The notes: a model not told the origin generated them from the letters alone. A DNA stretch of 64,000 nucleotides from Candidatus Gastranaerophilales bacterium (GCA_944325825.1 CALVBP010000007.1:1-64000), one strand, 5' to 3'. Shown: positions 1 to 8,633, counted from the first letter of the stretch. Numbers and translations are program-made.

Positions 1-154
1 GTACGTACTATATAAAAAATTTATATTTATTTAATTCTACTTTATTTCGGACATAATTATCCCATGTACATGTTCCCATGTTATACTATCATAAAACATC
101 AATATAGTGAGTCAAGATAACAAGGGTATAACTTACAATTTTTCAAGTGGTATC

Positions 155-172
155 TTTACAAAAATTTACAAT
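155..172 (+). promoter_or_regulatory. HLR1-like direct repeat upstream of recF
   Basis: TTTACAAA (155-162), two bases, TTTACAAT (165-172). This fits the cyanobacterial HLR1 consensus (G/T)TTACA(T/A)(T/A)-N2-(G/T)TTACA(T/A)(T/A) at every defined position. It ends 104 bp before the recF start. Further TTACA half-sites lie at 132-139 and, inverted, at 186-193. In Cyanobacteria this element is bound by the response regulator RpaB; binding here is inferred. A palindrome CATGTACATG lies at 63-72. Nothing else was recognised in bases 1-276. Confidence 0.6.
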
Positions 173-261
173 GAATTTAAGGGGATTTGTAAATTACAAG
201 TAAAGAGTTATAAAATCGTTAGTTTTATTTCTAAATTTCACCTAGACACCTTTTCTTATGC

Positions 262-267
262 TATACT
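262..267 (+). promoter_or_regulatory. Probable -10 box of recF
   Basis: TATACT lies 9 bases before the recF ATG and no Shine-Dalgarno sequence is visible between them, so the transcript may be nearly leaderless. No convincing -35 box is seen at 16-18 bp. Confidence 0.4.
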
Positions 268-276
268 CATATTATT

Positions 277-1365
277 ATGAAAATATTACATTTGGGGCTT
301 AAAAATTATCGTAATTGCATAGATGTCTGTCTTGATTTTTCAAGTCAAAAAACGCTTATTATAGGTAAAAATGCACAGGGAAAAACAAATGTACTTGAAA
401 GTATCTACATGCTCTCTGATTTAAAAAGTCCTAGAACATCTACCATAACTGATTTAATCAAATTCGGAAATGATAGTTTTAACATAAATGCTGTCATTCA
501 AAAAAACGGGACTGATGTTGAGTTAGATTATTCTTACAATTCTGACAAAAAACGAGAATTTAAAATAAATAAAGTAAAATCAACGGCAAAAGATTTCAAA
601 TTAACAGTAAAAACGGTTCTCTTTTCAACAAAAGATTTATTACTATTAAGAGGTGCCCCACAAGACAGGAGAGAATGGCTGGATAGAGCCATCTCGCAAA
701 TTTATCCGGCATATGATGAAAGGCTTTCTAAATTTGAAAAAATAAGAGTTCAAAAAAACAATCTATTAAAATCTGATTTTATAGATGAAACTCTACTTGA
801 TATATACAATGAACAGCTTATAATAACAGGAGCCAATATTATATATTTAAGAAAAAAATTCCTTAAAGAAATTGAAAAAATATCAAAAGAAAAGCACAAA
901 GTAATCAGCAGTACTGAGGACTTTGCTCTGGATTATACCTGTCCGGAATCTGAAATAGACGGAATATGTTCTTATTTACAGGAAGAATTAAAAAAACGAC
1001 GTATTGAAGAATTAGGCCGAAAACAAGCATGCGTCGGTCCGCACAGAGACGACATCATATTTACAATTAATAATATGGATGCCGTAAAATTTGCTTCACA
1101 AGGGCAGCAGCGGACACTTGTTTTATCTCTTAAACTCGGGGAATTGGAAATTATAAAACAAAAAACCGGTTTTTCCCCGATTCTTCTCTTGGACGATGTG
1201 CTGGCAGAGCTTGATGAAACCAGACAAAATTATCTCTTAAAATCAATTGACAATGACGTTCAGACTATTATAACTTCTGTTGACACACTGCTTTTTGAAG
1301 AAGAATTTCTGAGAGATGTAGAAATTTATTCAGTAGATAACGGCTCTGTTAAGAAATATAAATAG
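277..1365 (+). CDS. recF: DNA replication and repair protein RecF
   Basis: RecF is an SMC-like ATPase that loads RecA at single-strand gaps through RecOR. The 362 residues match the usual family length. Visible motifs are the Walker A loop GKNAQGKT (residues 30-37), the signature region with SQGQQR (about 274-279) and a Walker B segment ILLLDDVLAELD (about 303-314). No dnaA, dnaN or gyrB is adjacent, so the common dnaA-dnaN-recF-gyrB order is not kept, at least downstream. The gene's 3' end overlaps the convergent next gene by 17 bp. An HLR1-like repeat lies about 100 bp upstream, and the start has a -10-like box close by with no Shine-Dalgarno sequence. Confidence 0.95.
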   Translation: MKILHLGLKNYRNCIDVCLDFSSQKTLIIGKNAQGKTNVLESIYMLSDLKSPRTSTITDLIKFGNDSFNINAVIQKNGTDVELDYSYNSDKKREFKINKVKSTAKDFKLTVKTVLFSTKDLLLLRGAPQDRREWLDRAISQIYPAYDERLSKFEKIRVQKNNLLKSDFIDETLLDIYNEQLIITGANIIYLRKKFLKEIEKISKEKHKVISSTEDFALDYTCPESEIDGICSYLQEELKKRRIEELGRKQACVGPHRDDIIFTINNMDAVKFASQGQQRTLVLSLKLGELEIIKQKTGFSPILLLDDVLAELDETRQNYLLKSIDNDVQTIITSVDTLLFEEEFLRDVEIYSVDNGSVKKYK

Positions 1366-2725
1366 CATCAAACTTATACGCCTCAAGTGTTCTTGAAAAA
1401 TAATCAGGCGGCAATCCGGCTTTTTCCTTCAATGATTTTAAAAACACTTCTCTATCAGGAAGTTGTTCCCACACAACCGGCAGATAAACTGCTCTGCGTT
1501 CTCTTTCTGCTATTATAATGCCATGAGGATATATCTTGGATAGCAAATCTCTCTCATCTTTAAATTTTATTCTCTCTATTGACGAAAGTATTGATACAGA
1601 AATCTCTATTTGATTAAATTCATCCTCTGTAAGAGGGGGAAATCTGGAATCATTAAAAGCTGAATTTTTAGCATTATCAATCAGGTCTAAAATAAGAGGC
1701 TTAGTAGGATAAACCGAACCAATACAACCCCTTAATTGATTCTTTATCTTTAAAGTCACAAAAGAAGCGCCGTATTCGGTTAATACAGGGGGAATCTCTT
1801 TGGGAATATATTCCACTCCCTTCAGCGCAGCGCCTATAGAATCTCTGACCGTTCTTAAAATATATTTTTTACAATACTGCTCAATAAATTCATTTCTTGA
1901 ATCCGTATACATAAACCAGGAACCGTATCCTACAACCTTATCAGTATCTTTGCTTATATCCCCTGAATTATACATCATAATTCTAATCATAGAGCAATCA
2001 TTGTTGTTAGCAAAATCCACCAGACCTTTTATTCCAATCAGACCGCATGCTTGCTCTCTTTGCATAAACTCAATCTTGCCAGTTTCAATTATTGTAGCGG
2101 TATATGTATCAATCTGCCGGCATTCCTGTTGTGTATAATAATGACTTAAATCTGAAGAAATTACAAAGGAAGAGTTCTCCCAGTAAGTGGAAATTAAATC
2201 TGATATCAACCTATAATCACAATCTCCTACAAGTACCGGAACTATCCGTAACTTTTTCCCCAGCTTTTTAAGTCCTTTTACAAAGTCTATAGCACTCTGC
2301 ACCTGAGGACAAAATAAATTCTGTATAAATGGCAGCTGGACTTCAATTGAATGCTCATTATCGAAAACGTCGTTTGATATGAGACACGGAAACTTCTCCG
2401 CAATATCCTTAATTAGTCTATTGTTAACCTCCAAGCTCCCGAGGGGTGTATCAAAATATGTATACTCAGGTAAAGCAATATTTGTAAACGTTTCATGATG
2501 TGAAGGTGCTATAATAAATATATTTTCGCTCAATTCCAGATGCTGAAACCCTGCCATTGCAGCATATCCTGAATACACAACACCGGCATGCGGCACTATT
2601 ATAGCCTTACTTTTATATTCGTCTTTAATAACCTGTCTATATGAATTTAACAGGTTTGTAAGCTCTTCTGGCTTTTCAGGATAAAAACTCCCTGCATATA
2701 CCGGACTCTTATTCATATTTCGCAA
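1349..2725 (-). CDS. AmmeMemoRadiSam system protein B-A fusion (MEMO1 + AMMECR1)
   Basis: This is a two-domain fusion. Residues about 5-275 are a MEMO1-like domain (starts NKSPVYAGSFYPEKPEEL; contains VPHAGVVYSGYAAM). Residues about 285-458 are an AMMECR1 domain (GASFVTLKIKNQLRGCIGS; FPPLTEDE). MEMO belongs to the LigB-like metal-binding dioxygenase fold and AMMECR1 is of unknown biochemical role. In many prokaryotes both occur with a radical SAM protein (AmrS), which is not in this window. The 3' end overlaps recF tail to tail by 17 bp. The fused order B-A is known in other bacteria, and the function remains undefined. Confidence 0.9.
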   Translation of the reverse strand: MRNMNKSPVYAGSFYPEKPEELTNLLNSYRQVIKDEYKSKAIIVPHAGVVYSGYAAMAGFQHLELSENIFIIAPSHHETFTNIALPEYTYFDTPLGSLEVNNRLIKDIAEKFPCLISNDVFDNEHSIEVQLPFIQNLFCPQVQSAIDFVKGLKKLGKKLRIVPVLVGDCDYRLISDLISTYWENSSFVISSDLSHYYTQQECRQIDTYTATIIETGKIEFMQREQACGLIGIKGLVDFANNNDCSMIRIMMYNSGDISKDTDKVVGYGSWFMYTDSRNEFIEQYCKKYILRTVRDSIGAALKGVEYIPKEIPPVLTEYGASFVTLKIKNQLRGCIGSVYPTKPLILDLIDNAKNSAFNDSRFPPLTEDEFNQIEISVSILSSIERIKFKDERDLLSKIYPHGIIIAERERRAVYLPVVWEQLPDREVFLKSLKEKAGLPPDYFSRTLEAYKFDAIYIS

Positions 2726-2788
2726 CCTCTGGTAAAATTATAGCCGAATTACATCTTATTGAAAAGAAGTTAACACACAAACATCAAA

Positions 2789-3193
2789 TTAATGCCCTGA
2801 ATTTTGTTTTATTATATCCGAAACCCAGGGAATATAACTATACAAGCCCATAAACGATGTTATTGCAAGATATAAAATTATTAAAGTCGTAAATGCTTGA
2901 ACTATTGATAAATTAAACATAAAAGGTAACGGAAAACTTAACCAATACGGAATTGAATTAATTACCGGAATTCTATACAAAATCACATAAATAAGTTCTC
3001 CAAGTATAGAAATCAAAAAGAATAATATAGAAAGAAAAATTGACTGTAGTATATGATACATCAAAAAAGGAGTTATATGTTTTCTTAAAACAGCCGCTAC
3101 AATCAACCATACAAAACCGACTCCTCCTGCTGTTAAATAGGTTGCTGCTGATAAGATTCTCTCTATTGCGTATGGTTTTCTAGAAATTGACAA
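2789..3193 (-). CDS. Tic20-like/DUF4870-like small membrane protein
   Basis: A 134-residue hydrophobic protein with three or four predicted membrane segments (about 22-37, 42-68, 90-115). The layout of a short N-terminal stretch RILSAATYL, a YHILQS segment and a proline-rich hairpin before the last helix resembles bacterial Tic20-like/DUF4870 proteins found in Cyanobacteria. The match is by eye and the family is loosely conserved. Its start overlaps the upstream TPR gene by 14 bp, so the two are probably co-transcribed. Function in bacteria is unclear. Confidence 0.5.
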   Translation of the reverse strand: MSISRKPYAIERILSAATYLTAGGVGFVWLIVAAVLRKHITPFLMYHILQSIFLSILFFLISILGELIYVILYRIPVINSIPYWLSFPLPFMFNLSIVQAFTTLIILYLAITSFMGLYSYIPWVSDIIKQNSGH

Positions 3194-4250
3194 CTAAATC
3201 ACCCTTTCTTGCCTCATCAATATAATCCTCAAGTACTTGAATAAAGACCAATTTGTACTCGTCATTTTCAGGTCTTAAGTTCACAGCTGCTCTGTAGGAA
3301 TAAATAGAACGCTCGATTTGCCCGCTCATATAATAAACATTTGCAATAAGAACAAAAATACTAGGGTCAAGTTTATTAATCTTAAGAGCTTCTCTATATT
3401 GAGCTTCTGCCTCTTCATAACGCTTTAGATTAGAGTACAGATTACCTAATAATATATAAGCATTCACTTCTTTAGGATTAATCTCAATTGCTTTTTGGTA
3501 AAGCTTGACCGCATCGTCATAATCTTTAAAATCGGATTTTGCTATTGCATAGCAAATATAAGCTTTGTAATTATCACCATCAAGAGCTATAGATTTTTCA
3601 AAATACTCGTAAGCTTTCTCGCTGTCTTTTGTTACGGAAAGTGTATTTGCTATACATAACGCAACTGTCTTATTATCCGGTGCCAACTCAAACACCTTGT
3701 AATAATACTCAAGGGCTTTATTATAATCAAAAAGTTTATAGCATACATTACCCAAATCAACAAGCGCAGTTAGATTATTAGGATCAAGAGATAGGGCTTT
3801 TTCATAGTATGCTCTTGACTCAACATAGTCATCAAAATCATGATATAAAAGAGCAATTGCATTATATATTTCAGGGTCATTTGAATTAAAATCCAAAGTC
3901 CTTGAATAATAATGGAGAGCTTTTGCAAAATTCTTCATCTCTGCATATGTATTACCAAGATTGTAATAAACCAAATAATTGCTAGGATTTACAAGCATCG
4001 CTTCATTGAAGCATTTAAGAGCCTTTTTATACTCTTTTGCATAAAACCATATACTCCCGAGGTTTAAAAGAGTTTGTATATCTTTGGGGTCAATATCCAA
4101 TAAACTTTCATACACAGATATGACTTTTTCAAACTGATTATCCATTGCATAATATTTTGCAAGTTCATGGTAATATTCCGTATTTTTAGGATCCATAGCC
4201 ATCTTTAAAACAGTTTTTTCAATAGCTTTATTTAGTTCTTGTTTATCCAT
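3180..4250 (-). CDS. Tetratricopeptide repeat protein
   Basis: The 356 residues are almost entirely TPRs: about nine 34-residue units with the usual W/L-G-Y-A-F-A-P pattern, such as YYNLGNTYAEMKNFAKALHY and AYILLGNLYSNLKRYEEAEA. There is no signal peptide or membrane segment, so it is probably a cytoplasmic scaffold or adaptor. It lies between rsfS (33 bp upstream) and the Tic20-like gene (14 bp overlap) in a minus-strand operon. Its partner cannot be read from sequence. Confidence 0.85.
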   Translation of the reverse strand: MDKQELNKAIEKTVLKMAMDPKNTEYYHELAKYYAMDNQFEKVISVYESLLDIDPKDIQTLLNLGSIWFYAKEYKKALKCFNEAMLVNPSNYLVYYNLGNTYAEMKNFAKALHYYSRTLDFNSNDPEIYNAIALLYHDFDDYVESRAYYEKALSLDPNNLTALVDLGNVCYKLFDYNKALEYYYKVFELAPDNKTVALCIANTLSVTKDSEKAYEYFEKSIALDGDNYKAYICYAIAKSDFKDYDDAVKLYQKAIEINPKEVNAYILLGNLYSNLKRYEEAEAQYREALKINKLDPSIFVLIANVYYMSGQIERSIYSYRAAVNLRPENDEYKLVFIQVLEDYIDEARKGDLVVNF

Positions 4251-4283
4251 CTCTCTCTCAGCAACCCTTCTAATTTTCTAACA

Positions 4284-4694
4284 TTATTCTTTGTATTCAG
4301 AATATTCTTCAGATTCTTTAAGCCATGTTTCTTCCGGAATACTAAAAGCATGATTCCAGAATTTTTCGATAGCATAAGTTTCTCTCTCATCTTGATGCAG
4401 GATATGAACAACTACATCTCCGTAATCTATAAGATTCCATCTGTTTTTAATATCGTTTTCTTTCCCTATGGGTAATCTTGAAAAACTAGCTTTAACCTTA
4501 TCTGTAAGGTTTTCAGTTAACGCTTTAACCTGTGTATTAGTCTGGGCAGAACAAATTACAAAATAGTCAGCAAAAGAAGAAACATTACTTATATTTAATA
4601 TAGAAATATTTTTTGCCAGTTTTTCATCCAAAAACCTTGCAATAATACATGCGAACTTATAAGATGTAATACCTTCCGCCATTGAATTCTCCAT
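4284..4694 (-). CDS. rsfS: Ribosomal silencing factor RsfS
   Basis: RsfS (YbeB/Iojap family) binds ribosomal protein uL14 and blocks 30S-50S joining when nutrients are scarce. The 136-residue protein shows the family core: the DYFVICSAQTNTQVKAL segment (about 43-59), the W-LIDYGDVVVHIL strand (about 91-104) and the ending ..YAIEKFWNHA. Length is typical. The start lies 2 bp after the rpiB stop, which indicates an operon rpiB-rsfS-TPR. The more usual neighbour nadD is absent. Confidence 0.92.
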   Translation of the reverse strand: MENSMAEGITSYKFACIIARFLDEKLAKNISILNISNVSSFADYFVICSAQTNTQVKALTENLTDKVKASFSRLPIGKENDIKNRWNLIDYGDVVVHILHQDERETYAIEKFWNHAFSIPEETWLKESEEYSEYKE

Positions 4695-4696
4695 AC

Positions 4697-5122
4697 TTAA
4701 ATCATATCTATTCTATTTTTGTGTCTGCCGCCTTCAAATCCGGTATCTAGCCATATATCAACAATATCCAGAGCTAAACCCGTTCCGGTAATCCTTTCAC
4801 CCAGGCAAAGGACATTTGAATCATTATGCATTCTCGTCATTCTTGCAGAAAATGTATCTGTACAGTGAGATGCTCTTATACCATCAAATCTGTTAGCTGC
4901 AATAGACATACCGATGCCGGTACCGCAAACCAGTATAGCTCTTCCTGAAGTTTTTAAAACTTCTTGCGCTACAGCTTTTGCAATAACGGGATAATCACAG
5001 GATTCTTCAGAATAACAGCCTTTGTCAAAAACTTCATATCCAAGTTCTTTCAAATGTTTTATAATATCACATTTAAGTCTGAATCCGCCATGGTCGGAGC
5101 CAATTATAATTCTGTCTGCCAA
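4697..5122 (-). CDS. rpiB: Ribose-5-phosphate isomerase B
   Basis: RpiB interconverts ribose 5-phosphate and ribulose 5-phosphate in the pentose phosphate pathway. The N-terminal IIIGSDHGGF, the catalytic-Cys region VCGTGIGMSIAANR and the ending HKNRIDMI are diagnostic. The frame is open up to a TTG at 5143. The better start is the TTG at 5122, because GAGGGGAT sits about 6 bases in front of it and the protein then begins MADRIIIGSDHGG. That gives 141 residues, normal for the family. A hairpin (5179-5205) separates it from fabZ. Confidence 0.92.
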   Translation of the reverse strand: MADRIIIGSDHGGFRLKCDIIKHLKELGYEVFDKGCYSEESCDYPVIAKAVAQEVLKTSGRAILVCGTGIGMSIAANRFDGIRASHCTDTFSARMTRMHNDSNVLCLGERITGTGLALDIVDIWLDTGFEGGRHKNRIDMI

Positions 5123-5178
5123 AAGATTATCCCCTCTTAACAATTCTTACACAATTTTAACATATTTTTAAGCAAATT

Positions 5179-5205
5179 AGAAGAGCCTCACATGGAGACT
5201 CCTCT
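5179..5205 (-). terminator. Hairpin between fabZ and rpiB
   Basis: On the minus strand the RNA can form an 11-bp stem (AGAGGAGUCUC with GAGGCUCUUCU, two G-U pairs) with a 5-base loop, starting just after the fabZ stop. No U-tract follows, so it may be a weak terminator or an mRNA-processing or stability hairpin. Confidence 0.4.
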
Positions 5206-5211
5206 GAATTT

Positions 5212-5652
5212 CTATTTTAATGCAACTGTTATATCAGCTTCAATAGCTACTTTCCCGTCGACATAGCCTGTTCCATGGCATTTACAAATAGGTCCTTTAA
5301 CCTTTATCAGCTCAATATGCATATCTAATCTGTCGCCGGGTCTTACAATATTTTTCCATCTTACGTTATCGGCACCTGCATAAAGAGTTAATTTACCTTT
5401 AAATTCAGGAAGACACATTAAAACCGGAGCTGAGCACTGTGCTAAGGCTTCTAATTGTAAAACCCCAGGCATAATTGGATTCCCAGGAAAATGTCCTTGA
5501 AAGAATTCTTCGTTCATAGTTAAATTCTTATACCCTTTAGCATATTTACCCGGAACACATTCTGTAATTCTGTCTACCAGTAAAAATGGGTATCTATGCG
5601 GAATCATTTCCATAATCTGCATAGTATCAAATGATAAAACTTCTTCTGTCAT
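5212..5652 (-). CDS. fabZ: 3-hydroxyacyl-ACP dehydratase FabZ
   Basis: FabZ dehydrates 3-hydroxyacyl-ACP in type II fatty acid synthesis. The 146-residue hot-dog-fold protein has the MIPHRYPFLLVDRI opening and the catalytic-His motif GHFPGNPIMPGVLQLEALAQ with its glutamate further in. It follows lpxC by 13 bp. FabZ and LpxC compete for the same 3-hydroxyacyl-ACP pool, and in several lineages the genes are fused or adjacent. lpxA, often the next gene, is not present. An AAAGGAGAA-type ribosome site precedes the ATG. Confidence 0.95.
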   Translation of the reverse strand: MTEEVLSFDTMQIMEMIPHRYPFLLVDRITECVPGKYAKGYKNLTMNEEFFQGHFPGNPIMPGVLQLEALAQCSAPVLMCLPEFKGKLTLYAGADNVRWKNIVRPGDRLDMHIELIKVKGPICKCHGTGYVDGKVAIEADITVALK

Positions 5653-5665
5653 ACTATTCTCCTTT

Positions 5666-6502
5666 TTATATTTTAACTAATTTATTTTTAAGTACCTGTG
5701 CAACTTTTGTATGTACAGCATGCCCAGCCTCTTTTACAAGAATTTGAGCCCTTATATTGAGCGGTGAAACCCCTGTTAAATATATATCTCCGAACAAATC
5801 AAGAATCTTATGTTTAACAGGCTCTAATTCCGAGCGAAGCTCTGTTGTATAACCATCATCTTTCAGTCCTACCGTATTTTCTATAGTCACACCTTTTGCA
5901 AAGCCCAGCATCTGAAATTTCTTTAAGTCCTTATAAAAACCGAATGTTCTTGCCTCAATTATTTCATTCAAATTCTTTAAATCAACGCTAACCCATCTTT
6001 TTCTTAAATCAGGATGGTCGTAATTTACAGCATAAGAAATATATAAATCTTTGTCCGGAAGTATAACCATGCTTGTTTTGCCGTTCAGATAATAAACAGG
6101 TTCGCTCACCGTATAAAGTTCATTATTTACCCCCTCAATACCTGCTTGCTTAAACAAATCAATCCAGACTTTCGAACTTCCGTCGAATATTGGGAATTCT
6201 GTTTCTGAAAGATATACATCAATTGAGTCAATCTTACAGATAGCACAAGCTGCCATAAAGTGCTCACAGAGCATTGCTTTGTATTTATAGTCTCCAAGAA
6301 GAGTCCGGTGTTCCTTACTGCATAAAGTTACGCAATGTTCTGTTGAATGAAGGTTTTCAATTTCAGCATTAAAACAGACATCAGCACCTTTTGAAAAGAT
6401 TCTGATTTTTCCGCCCCGTGAAGGTTTTATTAAGACCTCACAATGGAGATTCTTCATCAAAGTTTTTCCTGAAGTTTTAATTTCTGTTTTAATAGTTACC
6501 AT
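5666..6502 (-). CDS. lpxC: UDP-3-O-acyl-N-acetylglucosamine deacetylase LpxC
   Basis: LpxC is the zinc deacetylase that commits UDP-GlcNAc to lipid A synthesis. Zinc ligands are visible in CEHFMAA (about residue 80) and HKILDLFGD (about 231-239). The catalytic-His region is GHAVHTK near the C-terminus. TEFPIFDGSS marks the first domain. At 278 residues it is slightly shorter than proteobacterial LpxC (about 305) but complete. The start overlaps the lpxD stop by one base (TAATG), so translation is probably coupled. Confidence 0.95.
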   Translation of the reverse strand: MVTIKTEIKTSGKTLMKNLHCEVLIKPSRGGKIRIFSKGADVCFNAEIENLHSTEHCVTLCSKEHRTLLGDYKYKAMLCEHFMAACAICKIDSIDVYLSETEFPIFDGSSKVWIDLFKQAGIEGVNNELYTVSEPVYYLNGKTSMVILPDKDLYISYAVNYDHPDLRKRWVSVDLKNLNEIIEARTFGFYKDLKKFQMLGFAKGVTIENTVGLKDDGYTTELRSELEPVKHKILDLFGDIYLTGVSPLNIRAQILVKEAGHAVHTKVAQVLKNKLVKI

Positions 6503-7605
6503 TATTGAACCTCAGATGATTCATGTCCTTCTTCAAAAGTTTTAAGAAGCGGTTCATATTTTTTGAATTTAGCAATTAAATCGCCTGCATCTTTCATAAT
6601 TTTAAGCTGCTTTATAAACTCTTTTCTTGGAACAGCAGGCGCTCCAACTACAATTGATTTAGCAGGGAAGCTCTTAGTTACACCGGCCTGAGCTGCAATA
6701 ATAGTATCATCACCGATTTTAATATGGTCAGCCAAACCTGCTTGACCTGCTATTACGACTCTGTCTCCGATTACGCAGCTTCCTGCTATACCGACTTGGG
6801 AAACTATCATACAACCTTTACCGATACGGCAATTGTGCCCAATCATAACAAGGTCATCAATTTTTGTATTATCTCCTACAATTGTATTCTCTATTGTGCC
6901 TCTATCAATCGTTGTATTAGCGCCGATTTCTACATTATTTCCTATTTCAACAGAACCTATTGACGGAATTTTAAAGATTACTTGTTCCACATCATTATCT
7001 CTTATCTCACCGTCTTTTCTGGCTTGCTCTATATTGTTCGGATTTTCCGTAACAAAACTGAATCCGTCAGCGCCTAATGAAACTCCATGATGAAGAATTA
7101 CATCATTACCGACAATAACTCTATCTCCTATATTTACACCCGGGTGAAAGAAGCAATTATTACCAATTACAGAACCACCTCCAATATAAGAATTCGCTAA
7201 AACTTTTGTATTATTACCAATCTGAACATTTTCACCAATTACTACATTAGGGCCTAAAGAAACATTCTCTCCTAATTTTGCAGACGGGTGAACTATAGCC
7301 GTCGGATGAATTCCTGTATTTACATGCGGAGCTTCATAAAACATATTAATCAGTTTCATCATAGCCAGACGTGGTCTTTCGACTTCTATAGTAGTGAAAC
7401 CTTCGATATTTACACCCAGCGGAACAAGTGCAGCTTTCGCTTTCGTTGTTGAAAGATTCGCTATCTCATCCTCTCCTAAGGCAAGCGCTAGCGTATTTTC
7501 ATCCGCCAAAGCCGGGGGTGCAATCTTTGTAATTGCAGCATCTTTTGCTTTAGTCAGCATACCTCCGGTAATCTGTGCAATCTGTTCCAATGTAAATGTC
7601 TTCAT
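6502..7605 (-). CDS. lpxD: UDP-3-O-(3-hydroxyacyl)glucosamine N-acyltransferase LpxD
   Basis: LpxD adds the N-linked acyl chain in lipid A synthesis. The N-terminal uridine-binding domain (about 1-100) is followed by a left-handed beta-helix of hexapeptide repeats (about 105-320), visible as many [I/V]G-N-x steps. HHGVSLGADGFSF holds the catalytic-His region and MIGHNCRIG a later repeat. The frame is open to 7632, but the ATG at 7605 has AAGGAG 6 bases upstream and begins MKTFTLEQIAQ, so this start is chosen (367 residues). It is the first gene of lpxD-lpxC-fabZ. Confidence 0.95.
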   Translation of the reverse strand: MKTFTLEQIAQITGGMLTKAKDAAITKIAPPALADENTLALALGEDEIANLSTTKAKAALVPLGVNIEGFTTIEVERPRLAMMKLINMFYEAPHVNTGIHPTAIVHPSAKLGENVSLGPNVVIGENVQIGNNTKVLANSYIGGGSVIGNNCFFHPGVNIGDRVIVGNDVILHHGVSLGADGFSFVTENPNNIEQARKDGEIRDNDVEQVIFKIPSIGSVEIGNNVEIGANTTIDRGTIENTIVGDNTKIDDLVMIGHNCRIGKGCMIVSQVGIAGSCVIGDRVVIAGQAGLADHIKIGDDTIIAAQAGVTKSFPAKSIVVGAPAVPRKEFIKQLKIMKDAGDLIAKFKKYEPLLKTFEEGHESSEVQ

Positions 7606-7628
7606 AACACACTCCTTATATTCATTAA

Positions 7629-8099
7629 TCAATTTTCATTTATCTTATTAATAATATTAGTAGTCGACTTCCCTTGTACAAAATCTATAAACTCAACTCT
7701 TATATTATTTCTCTCTGTAACATCTCTTTCCGGAAGAGTTTCCAGTGTATAATCCGCCCCTTTTGTATATACATCAGGTTTTATTCTCTCCAAAAGTTTT
7801 GCAGGGGAGTTCTCATCAAATAATACCACATAATCGACACAGCTCAAAGAACTTAATATTTCAGCTCTATCTAATTCGTTATTAATGGGGCGGGAATCTC
7901 CTTTAATAGCTTTAACTGAATTATCAGAATTCAATAGAACAATTAAATAATCGGCAAAACTTTTTGTTTTCTTTAAATACCTCACGTGCCCGACATGTAA
8001 AATATCAAAGCATCCATTTGTTACAACAAAGGTTTTACCATTTTCATGACCTTTATTAACAATATCGAAAATTTCTGATTGTGTTACAATCTCACCCAT
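7629..8099 (-). CDS. rfaE2: D-glycero-beta-D-manno-heptose 1-phosphate adenylyltransferase
   Basis: This nucleotidyltransferase activates heptose 1-phosphate to ADP-heptose for the LPS inner core. The 156-residue protein has the class motif NGCFDILHVGHVRYL with HVGH at 35-38, and SRPINNELDRAEIL. In many Proteobacteria it is fused to the kinase as HldE; here the kinase is a separate gene (rfaE1, near 18.5 kb). It lies just upstream of lpxD, about 24 bp from the chosen lpxD start, so it is probably in the same operon. Confidence 0.9.
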   Translation of the reverse strand: MGEIVTQSEIFDIVNKGHENGKTFVVTNGCFDILHVGHVRYLKKTKSFADYLIVLLNSDNSVKAIKGDSRPINNELDRAEILSSLSCVDYVVLFDENSPAKLLERIKPDVYTKGADYTLETLPERDVTERNNIRVEFIDFVQGKSTTNIINKINEN

Positions 8100-8242
8100 A
8101 AAAAATCTCCCTTTAATTATAATTTTATTTCAAAAAAATGCTAAGATTTGTAACAAAATATTATTTTTATTAAAGAAAAAGAAAAAAATGCCGTTAATAA
8201 ACTTGATAGTTACAATACTGGTTAAAATGAAAGGAGATTCAT

Positions 8243-8605
8243 ATGGTATCTGTAAATCCTACTCCCGGAGATTCAAATAAGAATGACTTACCTAAACTCA
8301 AGGCTGAAGTAAAAGAAAACCCTTCTGATAATTTAAGTGTATGGAACAAATATGACTCAGACGGTAACGGAACAGTTGAAGAAAACGAAGTAAAAGAATT
8401 TGTACGGGATAATATGCCGCCAATTGCAGGATTGAAAAGCACTATTGATATGTTTAACGGCAGCGTAGCTGCATTGAGCAAGCATATAGGAGCTACCTGG
8501 AAGGACAGTATTGAAAACATGTCTAAAGCCTTGAAAGAATATATTGATACAGCAAATAAAGACAACATAAAAAATTCGGCTGCAGATAATGGACTTATTA
8601 ATTAG
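8243..8605 (+). CDS. Small protein with one canonical EF-hand loop
   Basis: A 120-residue protein of unknown function. Residues 38-49 form a textbook 12-residue EF-hand loop: D38, D40, N42, T44, E46 and the bidentate E49 all fit, so calcium binding is likely. There is no signal peptide or membrane segment. The second half is predicted helical (KSTIDMFNGSVAALSKHIGA). AAAGGAGA lies about 6 bases before the ATG, and a bidirectional terminator overlaps the stop. It stands alone between divergent rfaE2 and convergent asd. Only one loop is visible, so if it pairs it may do so as a dimer. Confidence 0.75.
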   Translation: MVSVNPTPGDSNKNDLPKLKAEVKENPSDNLSVWNKYDSDGNGTVEENEVKEFVRDNMPPIAGLKSTIDMFNGSVAALSKHIGATWKDSIENMSKALKEYIDTANKDNIKNSAADNGLIN

Positions 8606-8633
8606 GAAAAGCGCCTAAAGCGCTTTTTCCTAA
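8602..8633. terminator. Bidirectional terminator between EF-hand gene and asd
   Basis: TTAGGAAAAGCGC pairs with GCGCTTTTTCCTAA around a short loop. The hairpin covers the stop codons of both convergent genes, so it can end both transcripts. Confidence 0.7.

Noticed and set aside
1-276. Possible replication origin next to recF
   Set aside because: recF is often near oriC, but no cluster of DnaA boxes, no dnaA or dnaN and no AT-rich 13-mer array with a clear pattern was found. The few TTATCC-like words are expected in AT-rich DNA.
8148-8215. Half-sites GTTACAAA and GTTACAAT near the EF-hand gene as an HLR1 site
   Set aside because: Each lacks a second octamer at the right spacing; the second half differs at several positions.
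8239-8568. Minus-strand open frame opposite the EF-hand gene
   Set aside because: The plus-strand gene has a clear ribosome site, a canonical EF-hand and a terminator; the opposite frame has no such support.
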